NCBI GenBank assembly: GCA_044223665.1
Contig: JBGALT010000006.1
Span: 1 to 64,000 of the forward strand
Direction of reading: 5' to 3'
From: JBBSAT01 sp044223665
GTDB taxonomy: Bacteria > Myxococcota_A > Polyangia > Polyangiales > Sandaracinaceae
DNA: 64,000 bases
Positions 7,624-17,700 of this stretch are shown one piece after another. The number at the start of each line of letters is the position of its first letter. Within the stretch, counting starts at the first letter, position 1. The notes beneath the pieces are model-generated. The model was given only the letters and a program-made list of their open reading frames with translations, made no database searches and was not told the DNA's origin. The position numbers were made by a program, and so were the translations under genes.

Positions 7624-9456
7624 TCAGCCCGGCGCGTCGGCCACGAGCGCGTGGGCCTCGGCATCCCAGTGGAACGTCCGGATCGGACCGCCCGCCGAGG
7701 GAATCGCGAGCGGCCAGAATCCGCGACCCGAGGGCCCGACGGTCGCGGGCGCGAGCACGTCGTTGGCGATCGAAGGGTGGTGCATCCCCGCCTGCTCCCA
7801 GATCGGCGTGGCGGAGCCCACGCGCAGGGCCACCCACCGAGCCCCCTCGCTCGGCGTCGTCCCCGTCTCGAGCAGCACGAGTGGCTCGCCCCCCATCCGC
7901 TCGGTGCGCGTCACGAGCGCGTCCACGACCGTTCCCTCGACCGTCCAGCTCGCGATCTCGCTGCCGGTGCGGCAGGAGCGCGAGAGCGCCCGCAGAGAGG
8001 CCCAGCTGCGCGTCGCGTCGTGCGCGAGGAAGAGCACGGCGGGAGAGAGGTGCCCTGCCTGCGGCGCGAGATCGCGGATCGGCAGGATCGTGCCGCGCGC
8101 CTCGGCGGGGAGCGTGGCGGCGAAGGCCGAGGCATCGGGAAGGCACGTGCCACCGTCGTCCAGGTAGCGACCGGAGGAGAAGCCGTCCACGTCGCCCGAG
8201 ACGATCACGCGCAGCCAGTCGCGACGCCCACCGCCCGCGAGGACGGTCCCGACGACCAACGCACCGCGAGGAAGCGTCGCCACCCAACCGCTGCTGCTCG
8301 TCCCCGCCGTGCGCACGTTCACCGAGCCCGTCGCCCGCTCGAGCACGAAGGGGCTCACGACCGTCCCCGTCTCGAGCGGCTCGAGACGAGCGCTCCCGAG
8401 CGCGCGCGCGGCCTCGCGTGCGGTCTCGGGATCGACGGCAGCGCCGATCGCCAAGCGCACCTCCGGGTCATCGAGGAAGCCGACGGCGGACCGCAGGCGC
8501 GGGTCGAGCGCCGCCCAGCGCGCGGCGGCCTCGCGCAAGGGAACGGCCGGGCCCACGGCCCAGGGCCCCACGGCCCGCTCCTGTCCGGCCGTCGCGGCCG
8601 GGAGCTCCGCCGGCGCCTCGGCGGCGAACGCGCCCATGCGGAGCATGCGGGCGATGGGACCGTCGGCGCTCACGTGATCGAGAAGCTGCTCGTAGGGGAT
8701 GTCGGCATGCACGGGCGTCGCGCCGAAGAGCTCGTGCGGGGCCCAGTAGACGCGGAGCGCGGCCTCGCCGAGGACCGTGAGGTAGGGCTCGTAGGCCTCG
8801 CTCGCGCCGTCCGAAGCGACGGCGAGCGCCGCGACGACCGGCTCGGCGGTGCCCACGTCGCCCACGAGCCCGGTCTCGGTGGAGCGCCGCACCTCGTCGC
8901 CTTCGATGACGTACGTGAAGCCCGCATAGGACCAGCGCGGCTCGTACTCGCGGTCGAAGGGGTCCTCCCAGTCCGCCGTACAGACGAGGGACACCAGCGA
9001 TCGCGTCGCAGCGACGGGAGCGCATCCGAGGTCCACGCTCTCGGCGCGCCGGCTGTCGGCGCGCACGTCGTCCACGAACTGCCGAACGTCCTCGTCGACG
9101 AGCGCCTGGATGCGCGAGCGCGCGGTCTGCGACGGATGGAGGAAGCGCACCGTGGCGACACCATCGGGCGAGACGGCGTCGACGACGTCGATGCGCTGCA
9201 CGTAGCGACCGCGGAGCTCGGCCGGCTGCGTCGTGGCCGCGAGGGATGCCCCTTCGGTCGCGTGCGGCGGCGCCTCGCTCGGCGCGGGCGCCTCCGCGAG
9301 CGCCGTCGTCGGTGGCGCAGGCGGCGCGCTCGAAGGCGGCGGCTCGGGGGTCGCGTGGACCTCCGGCGCCGGGCTCGGCGCCGCGCTCCCGCCCGAGCAC
9401 GCGCCTGCGAGCAGCGCGAGCGCCGCCACCTCGATCCCCCGTCGCATCGCCCGCAT
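7624..9456 (-). CDS. Lipoprotein with SH3-like domain
   Basis: This 610-residue lipoprotein has the lipobox LAGAC near residue 20, then a Pro/Ala/Ser-rich linker to about residue 75. A mixed domain beginning ELRGRYVQRIDVVDAV follows, with two to three Cys that could pair. Around residues 390-450, SVNVRTAGTSSSGWVATL plus a later DWLRV and DGFSSGRYL match the bacterial SH3 pattern. The C-terminal 150 residues are beta-rich and unassigned. A GGAGG ribosome-binding site precedes ATG 9456. It is the first gene of a two-gene unit with the five-haem cytochrome, which suggests an envelope redox or assembly role, but that is inference. Confidence 0.8.
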   Translation of the reverse strand: MRAMRRGIEVAALALLAGACSGGSAAPSPAPEVHATPEPPPSSAPPAPPTTALAEAPAPSEAPPHATEGASLAATTQPAELRGRYVQRIDVVDAVSPDGVATVRFLHPSQTARSRIQALVDEDVRQFVDDVRADSRRAESVDLGCAPVAATRSLVSLVCTADWEDPFDREYEPRWSYAGFTYVIEGDEVRRSTETGLVGDVGTAEPVVAALAVASDGASEAYEPYLTVLGEAALRVYWAPHELFGATPVHADIPYEQLLDHVSADGPIARMLRMGAFAAEAPAELPAATAGQERAVGPWAVGPAVPLREAAARWAALDPRLRSAVGFLDDPEVRLAIGAAVDPETAREAARALGSARLEPLETGTVVSPFVLERATGSVNVRTAGTSSSGWVATLPRGALVVGTVLAGGGRRDWLRVIVSGDVDGFSSGRYLDDGGTCLPDASAFAATLPAEARGTILPIRDLAPQAGHLSPAVLFLAHDATRSWASLRALSRSCRTGSEIASWTVEGTVVDALVTRTERMGGEPLVLLETGTTPSEGARWVALRVGSATPIWEQAGMHHPSIANDVLAPATVGPSGRGFWPLAIPSAGGPIRTFHWDAEAHALVADAPG

Positions 9457-9508
9457 ACGCCTCCGCGGGGAATCATCGACGAGCGGCCGGCGCGCGTCGA
9501 GCGCCAGC

Positions 9509-10588
9509 TCAGAAGCCTGGCGGCAAGAGCTGCGCGGGCCAGTCGTGCGCGACCGCGAGCGAGGCGAGGTCCATCGAGATCGCGACCGAGACGTGGATGA
9601 GGAAGCCGCTCCAGATCGAGCGCGTCTTCATGGAGAGCGTGCCGAGGAAGAGGCCGGCGACGATCGCGGCGAGCGTCTCGGGGAACGGCTTGCCGAAGTG
9701 GATCATGCAGTACGGCACGACCATCGCGAAGATCGCGTAGCTGCCCAGCTGCCGCTTCATCGCGCGCAGCCAGAAGCCGCGGAAGAAGAACTCGAGGCTG
9801 AAGAACTGCGCCGCGTAGATCAGCTCCCACGCCCCGAAGTCGAGCCAGCTGCGGCCCGCCTGGTGATAGAACGGGTAGTACGTCTGGAAGTTCTCGTCGT
9901 TGCGCGCGACGAAGATCACGCAGACGAACACCACGAAGTAGCCGAGCACGTAGATCCACGCGTGCTCGAGGAAGCCCTTCGTCTCGAGCCCTTGATCGCG
10001 CAGGCGCTCACGGAAGCCGAGCTTCACGACGAGCGCCGGGATGAGCAGATAGCCGCCGACGCGGAACAGGCCCCACCACACGAAGATCCAGAGCTCGACG
10101 AAGTCGCCGCTCCGGATCTCGCCGCAGAACGAGTCCGGCGGGCGCCCGAAGTGCATGGGCTCGCAGGCATCGAGCACGTGGCGGAACGTGGCCTCGTGCC
10201 CGAAGTACTCCATCAGCGCGAGGCACACGGCGCCCGTCGCGAGCGCGAAGAGCGGGCGGTAGTCGTACTTGCCCTCGGGCTGCGCGGCGCGCTCGGCCGC
10301 CGCCTCGGCGTCGATCGCCCGCCACGAGTCGAGGAAGAAGTGCTTGGGGTGGAGCGAGATCAGCTTCGGCCGCAGCGAGGGGAACGCCTCGAGCAGGATC
10401 CGGTAGCCGCCGGAGAGCACGGCGAGCGCGAGCCCGAGCTCGAGCAGCCACGCGCGCTCGCCGAAGTGGCCGGCGAGGCCGAGCCCGAGCACGACCACGA
10501 AGAGCACGTTGGAGGTGATCCGGAAGTGCCGGAGCTCCCACGCGCCGTCCTCGCTCGCGTCCGCGCGGCTCGTGCCCTCCCCGGCCAC
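9509..10588 (-). CDS. CPBP family intramembrane metalloprotease
   Basis: This is a polytopic membrane protein of 359 residues with about seven to eight hydrophobic helices. Near the C-terminus it carries the CPBP (Abi/CAAX prenyl endopeptidase-like) motifs: SLEFFFRGFW, with Glu and Arg of motif 1, then MIHFGKPFPE with the motif 2 His, and HVSVAISMD as the third element. Such proteins cleave within or near the membrane; the substrate here is unknown. The GTG start at 10588 lies five bases after the gltX stop codon, so the two genes are cotranscribed. The start is uncertain because no clear ribosome-binding site is seen. Confidence 0.82.
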   Translation of the reverse strand: MAGEGTSRADASEDGAWELRHFRITSNVLFVVVLGLGLAGHFGERAWLLELGLALAVLSGGYRILLEAFPSLRPKLISLHPKHFFLDSWRAIDAEAAAERAAQPEGKYDYRPLFALATGAVCLALMEYFGHEATFRHVLDACEPMHFGRPPDSFCGEIRSGDFVELWIFVWWGLFRVGGYLLIPALVVKLGFRERLRDQGLETKGFLEHAWIYVLGYFVVFVCVIFVARNDENFQTYYPFYHQAGRSWLDFGAWELIYAAQFFSLEFFFRGFWLRAMKRQLGSYAIFAMVVPYCMIHFGKPFPETLAAIVAGLFLGTLSMKTRSIWSGFLIHVSVAISMDLASLAVAHDWPAQLLPPGF

Positions 10589-10593
10589 CGCGC

Positions 10594-12009
10594 TCAGCCC
10601 GCGGCCTTGGCCGCGCCCGCATCGAGGCGCGCGAGCGTGCGCTCCTTGCCGAGCACGTCCATCACCTCGAAGAGGCCCGGGCTCTGCGTCTTGCCCGTCA
10701 TCGCCACGCGCGCCGGCTGCGCCACGTTCTTCATCTGCAGGCCCGTCTTCTCGAGCCACGCCGTGACCGCGGCCTCGATCGTCTTCTGGTCGAAGGGCGT
10801 CACGCCCTGGATGACCTCGCGGAGCGCGCGCAGGTGCGCCTCGTTCTCCTTCACGAGGAACTTCGCCACCGCCTTCTCGTCGAACGCGAGCGGCTCGCGG
10901 AAGTAGAAGTCGACCATCTCGGCCGCCTCGGTGAGCGTCGTCGCGCGGGTCTTCACGGTCTCGATCGCGGCCGCGAGGTGCGCGTCGGAGTCGATCACCG
11001 CGCCCTCCTTGATCCGCGGGCGTACCAGCGCGCCGAGCTCGGCGCTGCTCTTCGTGCGCAGGTGCGAGGCCTGCACGAACTGGAACTTCTTCAGGTCGTA
11101 CTGCGCCGCCGTGCGGCCGCAGTGATCCCAGCCGAAGAACTTCACGAGCTCGTCCCGCGAGAACACTTCCTGATCGCCGTGCGACCAGCCGAGGCGGGCC
11201 AGGTAGTTGAGCACCGCGTCGGGCAGGTAGCCCATGTCGCGGTACTCGCCGACGCTGACCGCCGCCGTGCGCTTGCTGAGCTTCTTGCCGTCCGGGCCGT
11301 TGATCATCGGCAGGTGCGCGAACTTCGGCAGCGCCTCGCCGAGCGCCTCGAAGAGCAGGATCTGGATCGGCGTGTTGACGACGTGATCGTCGCCGCGCGC
11401 GACGAGCGTGATGCCCATCGTCACGTCGTCGACGACGCAGCCGAAGTTGTAGAGCGGGATGCCGTTCTGCCGCATCAGGACCACGTCCTGCTGCTGCTCG
11501 TTCGGCACGTCGATGCGGCCCTTCACGAGATCGTTCCAGCCCGTGACGCCGCTCGCGGGCGCCTTGAGGCGCACCACGAAGGGCTTGTCCGGCTGGTCGG
11601 TGCGGTTCCGGCAGGTGCCCGGGTACTTGAAGAACTTGCCGGCCTTCTGCGCGGCCTCGCGCTGCACGTCGAGCTCTTCCTTGGTGCAATAGCACCGGAA
11701 GGCGTGCCCGCGCGCGATGAGGCGCTCGGCGAAGTCCTGGTAGAGCTTGGTGCGCTGCGTCTGGAAGTACGGCGCGTGCGGCTCCTTCGCGCCCGGCCCT
11801 TCGTCCCAGTCGAGCCCGAGCCAGCGCATCGAGTCGAAGATCACCTTCACGCTCTCCTCGGTGGAGCGCTCCTGATCGGTGTCCTCGATGCGGAGGATGA
11901 AGGTGCCGCCCTGCTTCCTGGCCCAGAGCCAGTTGTAGAGCGCGGTACGGACGCCGCCGATGTGGAGATAGCCCGTCGGCGACGGAGCGAAGCGAACGCG
12001 GTCGGTCAT
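10594..12009 (-). CDS. gltX: Glutamyl-tRNA synthetase
   Basis: This 471-residue protein is a class I aminoacyl-tRNA synthetase that charges tRNA-Glu. It has the usual length for bacterial GluRS. The HIGH-like motif is in APSPTGYLHIGG at about residues 8-19, and the KMSKS equivalent is KKLSKRTA in the middle. A helical anticodon-binding C-terminal domain follows. The SerPro-Thr-Gly and RFAPSPTG context distinguishes it from GlnRS. It is the first gene of an apparent two-gene unit with the CPBP protease. The 5' leader is pyrimidine-rich (CCCCTCCTCCC) and lacks a Shine-Dalgarno sequence. Confidence 0.96.
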   Translation of the reverse strand: MTDRVRFAPSPTGYLHIGGVRTALYNWLWARKQGGTFILRIEDTDQERSTEESVKVIFDSMRWLGLDWDEGPGAKEPHAPYFQTQRTKLYQDFAERLIARGHAFRCYCTKEELDVQREAAQKAGKFFKYPGTCRNRTDQPDKPFVVRLKAPASGVTGWNDLVKGRIDVPNEQQQDVVLMRQNGIPLYNFGCVVDDVTMGITLVARGDDHVVNTPIQILLFEALGEALPKFAHLPMINGPDGKKLSKRTAAVSVGEYRDMGYLPDAVLNYLARLGWSHGDQEVFSRDELVKFFGWDHCGRTAAQYDLKKFQFVQASHLRTKSSAELGALVRPRIKEGAVIDSDAHLAAAIETVKTRATTLTEAAEMVDFYFREPLAFDEKAVAKFLVKENEAHLRALREVIQGVTPFDQKTIEAAVTAWLEKTGLQMKNVAQPARVAMTGKTQSPGLFEVMDVLGKERTLARLDAGAAKAAG

Positions 12010-12052
12010 GGGAGGAGGGGACCGTTAGCACGCCCTCGCGGGAGCTGCCTAC

Positions 12053-12805
12053 CTACCGCAGGGGGCCGAGCGGCAGCGCGAGCTCGCGGGCGAGGGAGCG
12101 CGCGTGCTCGACCAGATCACCGCCGAGCACGAGGGTGGCCTCGTCGTCGAAGGGCGTGGGGTCGCGGTTCACGATCACGACCTTCGCGCCGCGATCGAGC
12201 GCGCTCGGCACCAGGTCGGCGACCGGGGCGACGGCGAGCGAGGTGCCGATCGCGACGAGCAGATCGCAGCTCCCCACCGCGCTCTCGGCGCGCGCGAAGC
12301 TCTCGTCGAGCGCCTCGCCGAAGAGCACCACGTCGGGCTTCACGAGGCCGCTGCAGATGGTGCAGGTCGGGATCTCGCCGGGGCGCAGCTCCTCGAGGAA
12401 GCGCGCCGTCTCGTAGCGGGCGCCGCACTGCAGGCAGCGGGCACGGCGGAAGCTGCCGTGCACCTCGAGCGGGTCGCGCGAGCCGGCGAGCGAGTGCAGT
12501 CCGTCCACGTTCTGCGTGACCAGCGTGTGCACGAGGCCGCGGTCCTCGAGCCTGGCGATCGCGCGGTGCGCATCGTTCGGGCGCGCCGCCGCGAGCCCAC
12601 CGAAGAACTTCGCCCAGAACGCGTAGAAGCCGCGAGGGTCGTTCTGGAACCCCGCGATCGTGGCCACGCGCGCCGCGTCCTCCCGGGACCAGAGGCCGTG
12701 ATCGCCGCGGAAGTCGGGGATGCCCGACGCGGTCGAGACGCCGGCCCCGGTGAGCACCACGCACGCGCGCGAGCCGCGGATCAGACGCGCCAGGGATTCC
12801 GCCAT
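12053..12805 (-). CDS. NAD-dependent protein deacylase, sirtuin family
   Basis: This 250-residue Sir2 family enzyme would remove acyl groups from lysines using NAD. The NAD-binding GAGVSTASGIPDFRG, the TQNVDGLH loop and the catalytic His in VHGSF are all present. A structural zinc site is formed by CLQC and CTIC. The C-terminal GTSLAVAP motif is also typical. ATG 12805 is used because the protein then begins just before the conserved core; an in-frame ATG at 12991 would extend into the hydrolase gene. It lies 13 bases after the hydrolase stop, so the pair is probably an operon. Confidence 0.93.
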   Translation of the reverse strand: MAESLARLIRGSRACVVLTGAGVSTASGIPDFRGDHGLWSREDAARVATIAGFQNDPRGFYAFWAKFFGGLAAARPNDAHRAIARLEDRGLVHTLVTQNVDGLHSLAGSRDPLEVHGSFRRARCLQCGARYETARFLEELRPGEIPTCTICSGLVKPDVVLFGEALDESFARAESAVGSCDLLVAIGTSLAVAPVADLVPSALDRGAKVVIVNRDPTPFDDEATLVLGGDLVEHARSLARELALPLGPLR

Positions 12806-12818
12806 CGCGCGCTCGATC

Positions 12819-13766
12819 TCAGGTGGGCGCCGGCAGGGCGGGCGTGCCGGCGCTCGTGACGGGGGGCGGCGGGATCGAGCCCGGCGGCAGAGTGCCATCG
12901 CGGGGCGAGGAGAGCTGCTCGCGGAGGAACGCCTCGGCGCGATCGAGCGCGCTCGGATCGGCGGCGAACAGCAGCACGCCATGCGCTTCACCGTCGACGA
13001 GGACGGGCTCGGTCGCTCCGATGCGGGCGAGCAGCTGGGCCGTGTTGACGTTGTCCGACTCCTCGCGCGCCACGACCGCCAGGATGGCGCGGTTCTCGAG
13101 GTGCGAGGCGGGGCCGATGGCGTCGAAGCCGTGATAGGCGCGCCCGGGCGAGAGGGTGACGAGCACCGCGAGACGCGGATCGTCGGCCGCCGACGCCACG
13201 ACCGCCGTCGCGCCGATGCTGGAGCCGACGGCCGCGAACGCGCTCGGGTGCAGGCCCGACGCGTCGCTCACGAGCCAGTCGACGGCGGCCTCGACGTCGA
13301 GCCGGCTCGCGGTCCAGGCGTCGCCGTCGAAGGAATGCCAGTCGAGCGGGCCGCTCGGCCCCACCGTGCTCTCGCCGTGACCGCGCAGATCGATCGCGAG
13401 CGTCGTCACCGATCGCTCGAGCGCGAGGCGATCGATCAGCGGGGCCCACTCGGCGCGCGTGCTCGCGAGCTGGTGCACCAGGATCACCGCCGGCGCATCG
13501 TCGTGGGAGCCGGGGCGGAGCGTGCCGTGCACGGTCACGCCGTCGCTCGTCGTGAAGCTGACCTCGCGCGCCGCGCGGGCATCGACCCGCGCCTGCACCG
13601 GCGCCGGCGTCGGCTCCGGCGACGACTCCTCGGGAGCGCCCCGGTGCTCGGGCCTGTCGCGACCCCCGCAAGCGACGAGGGCGCAAGCGACGAGTGCCCA
13701 CGCGGCGAGCGCCGGCCCGACCGAGGCCTGGGAGATCGTACGGGAGCGGGCACGCACGGCCGACAT
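12819..13766 (-). CDS. Alpha/beta hydrolase, secreted or lipoprotein
   Basis: This 315-residue protein has an N-terminal hydrophobic segment with a possible lipobox (ACALVACGG), a Pro/Glu-rich linker, and an alpha/beta hydrolase domain. The oxyanion region is HQLASTRAEW. The nucleophile elbow reads GSSIGA, with Ser at about residue 190, and a late GEAHGVLLF gives the catalytic His. Substrate is unknown; dienelactone-hydrolase or esterase types are similar. A TACAGT hexamer lies seven bases before ATG 13766 with no Shine-Dalgarno sequence, suggesting a leaderless start. It heads the two-gene unit with the sirtuin. Confidence 0.86.
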   Translation of the reverse strand: MSAVRARSRTISQASVGPALAAWALVACALVACGGRDRPEHRGAPEESSPEPTPAPVQARVDARAAREVSFTTSDGVTVHGTLRPGSHDDAPAVILVHQLASTRAEWAPLIDRLALERSVTTLAIDLRGHGESTVGPSGPLDWHSFDGDAWTASRLDVEAAVDWLVSDASGLHPSAFAAVGSSIGATAVVASAADDPRLAVLVTLSPGRAYHGFDAIGPASHLENRAILAVVAREESDNVNTAQLLARIGATEPVLVDGEAHGVLLFAADPSALDRAEAFLREQLSSPRDGTLPPGSIPPPPVTSAGTPALPAPT

Positions 13767-13773
13767 GGCGCGC

Positions 13774-13779
13774 ACTGTA
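13774..13779 (-). promoter_or_regulatory. TACAGT -10 element, leaderless start of the hydrolase gene
   Basis: TACAGT on the minus strand is separated by seven bases from ATG 13766. The promoter drives the hydrolase-sirtuin unit if the pattern seen across the window is correct. Confidence 0.4.
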
Positions 13780-13870
13780 TCTCCGCAGGGCGGCCTTGTC
13801 CGGGATGACGGCGGCGGGCCGCGGCCCGGGATCGGATCCGCCCCGCGCGCGATCGCGGATTCGGCAGCCG

Positions 13871-14608
13871 TCATCCGCGCTCGACGCGGACCACTCGCTC
13901 GACCGCGAGGCCGCGGAGGAGCGCCTCGAGCGCGCGGTCCACTTGGGCCGCGTCGCGGCCGTCGACCGTGACCTTCACCGTGTACTCGGGGTCGCCCAGC
14001 TTCGGATAGCTCCCGATGCGGATCCCCCCGAAGCGCGCCTCGACGTCGGCCAGGAGCGCCGCGATCTCGCCCTCGTCGCACGACGTGAAGACCGCGCGCG
14101 TCTGGAACGGCTCGGCGCGAGCCAGCCGATCGCGCACGAGCTCGAACTTCATCCGGAAGATCTCCGGCACGCCCGGCAGCACCCAGACGTTCTCCACGCG
14201 CAGCACCGGCCACGACATCTTCTCGCTCTGTACGAGCTCCCCTCCTTCGGGCATCTCGGCCATGCGGAGGTGCCCCTCGGTCGTGCGAGGGCCGAAGTGG
14301 TCGCGGATGCGCCGCTCGAGCGAGGGATCGCGCACGAGCGTGCGCCCGAAGGCGCGCGCGATCGAGGGAATCGTCACGTCGTCGTGCGTCGGGCCGACCC
14401 CGCCGCTCGTGAAGAGAACGTCGTGGCTCGCCGCGAGCGCGCGCACGTCGGCCGCAATCACCGCCTCGTCGTCCTCGCAGACGACGATGCGCGCGAGGGA
14501 CACGCCCAGCGCGAAGAGCTCCTTGGCCAGGAACGGCACGTTCTCCTCCACGACCTTGCCCGTGAGGATCTCGTTGCCGATCACCAGGAACGCCGCACGC
14601 ACCGTCAC
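13871..14608 (-). CDS. CinA-like molybdopterin-binding domain protein
   Basis: This 245-residue protein contains the MoCF/MoaB-type fold found at the N-terminus of CinA. Signatures are VIGNEILTGKVVEEN near the start, TSGGVGPTHDDVT at about residues 70-82, and the LPGVPEIFRMKFE segment. It lacks the C-terminal nicotinamide-nucleotide amidase domain of full-length CinA, so it belongs to the short CinA/MoaB-like group (about 250 residues) whose role, possibly pyrophosphatase-type nucleotide clean-up, is not settled. The GTG start at 14608 is preceded by TACCAT at six bases, and no Shine-Dalgarno sequence is seen. Confidence 0.88.
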   Translation of the reverse strand: MTVRAAFLVIGNEILTGKVVEENVPFLAKELFALGVSLARIVVCEDDEAVIAADVRALAASHDVLFTSGGVGPTHDDVTIPSIARAFGRTLVRDPSLERRIRDHFGPRTTEGHLRMAEMPEGGELVQSEKMSWPVLRVENVWVLPGVPEIFRMKFELVRDRLARAEPFQTRAVFTSCDEGEIAALLADVEARFGGIRIGSYPKLGDPEYTVKVTVDGRDAAQVDRALEALLRGLAVERVVRVERG

Positions 14609-14614
14609 CCGTCG

Positions 14615-14620
14615 ATGGTA
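14615..14620 (-). promoter_or_regulatory. TACCAT -10 element, leaderless start of the CinA-like gene
   Basis: TACCAT on the minus strand lies six bases before GTG 14608, the same geometry as at several other starts in the window. Confidence 0.4.
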
Positions 14621-14709
14621 CGCCGGGGCCGTCGGGCTCCGCCTCATTTCGGCGGAGCCCCCACGGACGCGCGCCGCCCGCACGCCCGCGACGGCTCGGT
14701 TCCCCGAAC

Positions 14710-14765
14710 CGACGCGATCGACGCGGTCACTCCGGGGCGACGCGATCGACGCGGTCACTCCGGGG
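14710..14765. repeat. Perfect 28-bp tandem duplication at a gene 3' end
   Basis: Two identical 28-base units (14710-14737 and 14738-14765) abut without a spacer. The distal unit contains the last codons and the TGA (14755-14757) of the 1248-residue protein on the minus strand. The proximal unit repeats the same bases, including a second TGA in the same relative position. This is a recent slippage or unequal exchange event that leaves the protein intact. Confidence 0.85.
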
Positions 14766-17700
14766 TGATGACCACCGAGCGCTGATCGAGCTGGGTCACG
14801 GCGCGGCAGAACTGGGCGAAGGCCGGATAGGTCGCGACGGGCAAGAGCGCGAGGGGCACGTGCGTGCGTCGCTCGAGCACGATGGCCCCATCCTGCCCCT
14901 CCGAGACCGAGAGCTCGGCGCTCGCGCCCAGCGGGCCCGTGAGCTGCGCCGGCTCCGGGGCGTGCAGCACGCCGGGGCCACGAATCTCGAGATGAACCGT
15001 CTGCTCGACGTCGCCCACGAGCTCGGTGGTCGTGCGCGCCTCGAGGCGCGCGTACCCGTTCTCGACCCCGCTGCCGAAGAGCGGCACCACGTGGTAGCCG
15101 TCGCGCGCGGGCCGGATCAGGCCGGCGGTCTCGGCCACGAAGGAGATGGCGAGCGGCCCCTCCCAGTCGTCGAGCCCGTCCACGCGGATGCTCGACGGAT
15201 CGGCGCTGCCGCCGGGCACGATCGAGGGAACGAAGCGCTCGGCGATCACGCTGGCGCGCTCGGCCGGAGCCACGCCCTCGATGCCCGTCCGCAGCTCGGC
15301 GCCCGAGCCGCCGGCGAACGTCAGCGTGAGCGTCGTGCGCGCGACGCCGTTCGGCGCGATCTCGATCGTGCCCGCGAACGTCTGGCTGGAGGCGATCCCC
15401 TGCGTCTGCGGGAGCGTCACGTGGCGCAGCCCCGGCTCGATCACGATCGCGTCCTGCCCGCGAAGCCCCGGGAGCAGGTAGTCGTGCGCCACCCCGCGAC
15501 CGAGGGCGCCGAGGAACAGCGGCCCCTCCGGCAAGGTCACCATCACGAGCGTCGAATCGTAGACGCTCGCATCGGGCGCGCCCTCCACCGGCTGCTCCCC
15601 ACCGAGCGCGCGGGCGTACACGATCCGCGCGGGCAGGCCCGCGCGCTCGAGCAGGTAGCGCATCACGCGCAGCCGGCTGCCGCGGCGGGCGGCGAGCATC
15701 AGCGGCGCCGACTGGAAGAACGCCCCGTCCGCCGGCTCCACGTTGTCGGTGACCCAGCGATGGATGCGCTGGACGCGCTGCGCCGGCGTCAGATCGGCTG
15801 CGTGCTCGAAGACCTCGTCGTCGAGCAAGCGATCGGCGGCGGGGTCGGCGACGTCGAGGCCGAGCAAGCCGTCGTAGACGCCCTCGTACATGCGCTCCCA
15901 GGTGACGCGGGCGACGGCGCGCAGGCTCGGCAGGACGGGCGGGATGGCCACCCAGTTCGGCTCCTGCACGAGCGGCTGGCTCTGCTCCATCACGAAGCGG
16001 CTCGTGCGCAGCCCGTTCGCCTCCGTGACCGTGGGCGGCGGCACCGGCCCGCGGACGTCGAAGACGAGCGGCATGTCCACCGGCGCGACGAAGACGAGCT
16101 CCGAGTGATCGAAGGGCGAGGTGAAGTTCTGGAACACCCACCCGCCCGACTCGAACGCGTCGCCCCACACGGGCGCGTGCTGCCGCACGTACTCGTACTC
16201 GACGTAGTCGCCGATCTCGAGCGGCGGCATGTCGGTGCTGCTGGCCATCTCGTCGGGCTCCCGCGTCGAGCCGTCGGGCCCGATCGCACGCACCGTGAGC
16301 ACGCGGCCCGAGAGATCGATGGAGCCGAAGCGCTCGACGCCCTCGGCCGTCTGGACGCGGTAGATCTGGTGCACGAGATCGAGCGCGCTCCCGTCCTCGA
16401 AGACGCGCGTGACCTCGTAGTCGAAGACGAGCACGGCGGCGTGGCCGTCGTACGCTCGCCCCGAGGCCTCGTAGCGACGCACGACGTCGAGCCCGTCGAC
16501 CCGCCACGGGTCCATCACGTCGTGCCCCGAGAGCGCGAAGGCGAGGCTGCGCAGATCGGAGGCCCGGCGGGGCGCCCGCTCGGCCTCGGTCGTGAGCGTG
16601 GCCAGCGCTTCGGCCCGGCGTCCGGCGGCGTAGCTCCGGTCGACCTCGTGCACCACGGTGGCACCGACGGCCGCCTCGGCCTCTTCTTCGGCGACGAGGC
16701 GATCCTCTTCGGCGCGATCCCCCGACGCCCGCGCGATCCGGAGCGCGCGCTCGCGGCGCTGCGGCTCGTCGAGCAGCGGAGAGAGACGCGCGAGCTCGGT
16801 GCGCGCGGCCGCGTAGTCGCGACGCCCGAGCGCGAGATCGAAGCGCGCCGTGGTCGTGGCATCGCACCCTTCGAGCGCGCTCACGAGCGGCTCGAGCCGA
16901 TCGACCCGACCTCGCTCGGCGAGCGTCGCGAACTGGGCCGAGAGCACGCTGCAGGCGTCGGGGCGCAGCGCGACGGCGCGGGCGAGCGCGGCGTCCGCGT
17001 CGGCGACGTAGCCCGCCGAGGCGAGCGTCTCGGCCAGGCCGAGCTGGACCGTGGCCATGTGCGCGAAGCGCTCGGCGACGCGGCGGCGAGCGGCGAGCGA
17101 CTCGAGGTCGCCGGTCTCGAGGGCCGCGGCGCGCACGGCCGGCCAGTAGGCGTCCGGATCCCGCGCCGCCGCGAGCGCCACGAGGCGCCGCTCGTCGTCC
17201 GAACGGCGCGTGTCGGGTACGAAGGGATCGATCGAGGCGACCCGAGCGGCGAGCGAGAGCAGCGCCGAGGACGAGACGTCCGAGATGCGCGTGCGGAGCT
17301 GCTCGCGCGCGCCCAGCGTGTCCCCGCGGTCGGTGCGGACGTCGGCCGTCACGAAGAGCGCGAGCGGCCCTTCGGGGCTGGCGGGCAGCTCGAGGCCCGC
17401 GTCCGGCGTGTAGTCACCCTCGGCGTGATCGAGCAGCCACGCGAGCGTCGGCGAGGCCGCGCGCGTGCTCATCTTCAGCTCGATCTCGTGGTCGCCCGCC
17501 GTGAGGTCGAGCGGCACGTACAGGGTGGACGGGAGCCACGCCGTGCGGCGATCCACGCGCGCGCGCACCTCGCCGTCGATGCGGACCTGCACGCTGCCGC
17601 TCGAGCCGATCGAGAGGACGTGGCGCCCCGCGCGGTCGACGTGCAGCGTGGCCTCCACGATCCGCGTCCCGGCCCCCCGCGCCTCGACCGGGGCGTGATA

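Noticed and set aside
12806..12991. Longer N-terminus for the sirtuin
   Set aside because: The extension lies inside the upstream hydrolase gene and is Arg/Ser/Pro-rich, unlike sirtuin N-termini. ATG 12805 gives the usual length.
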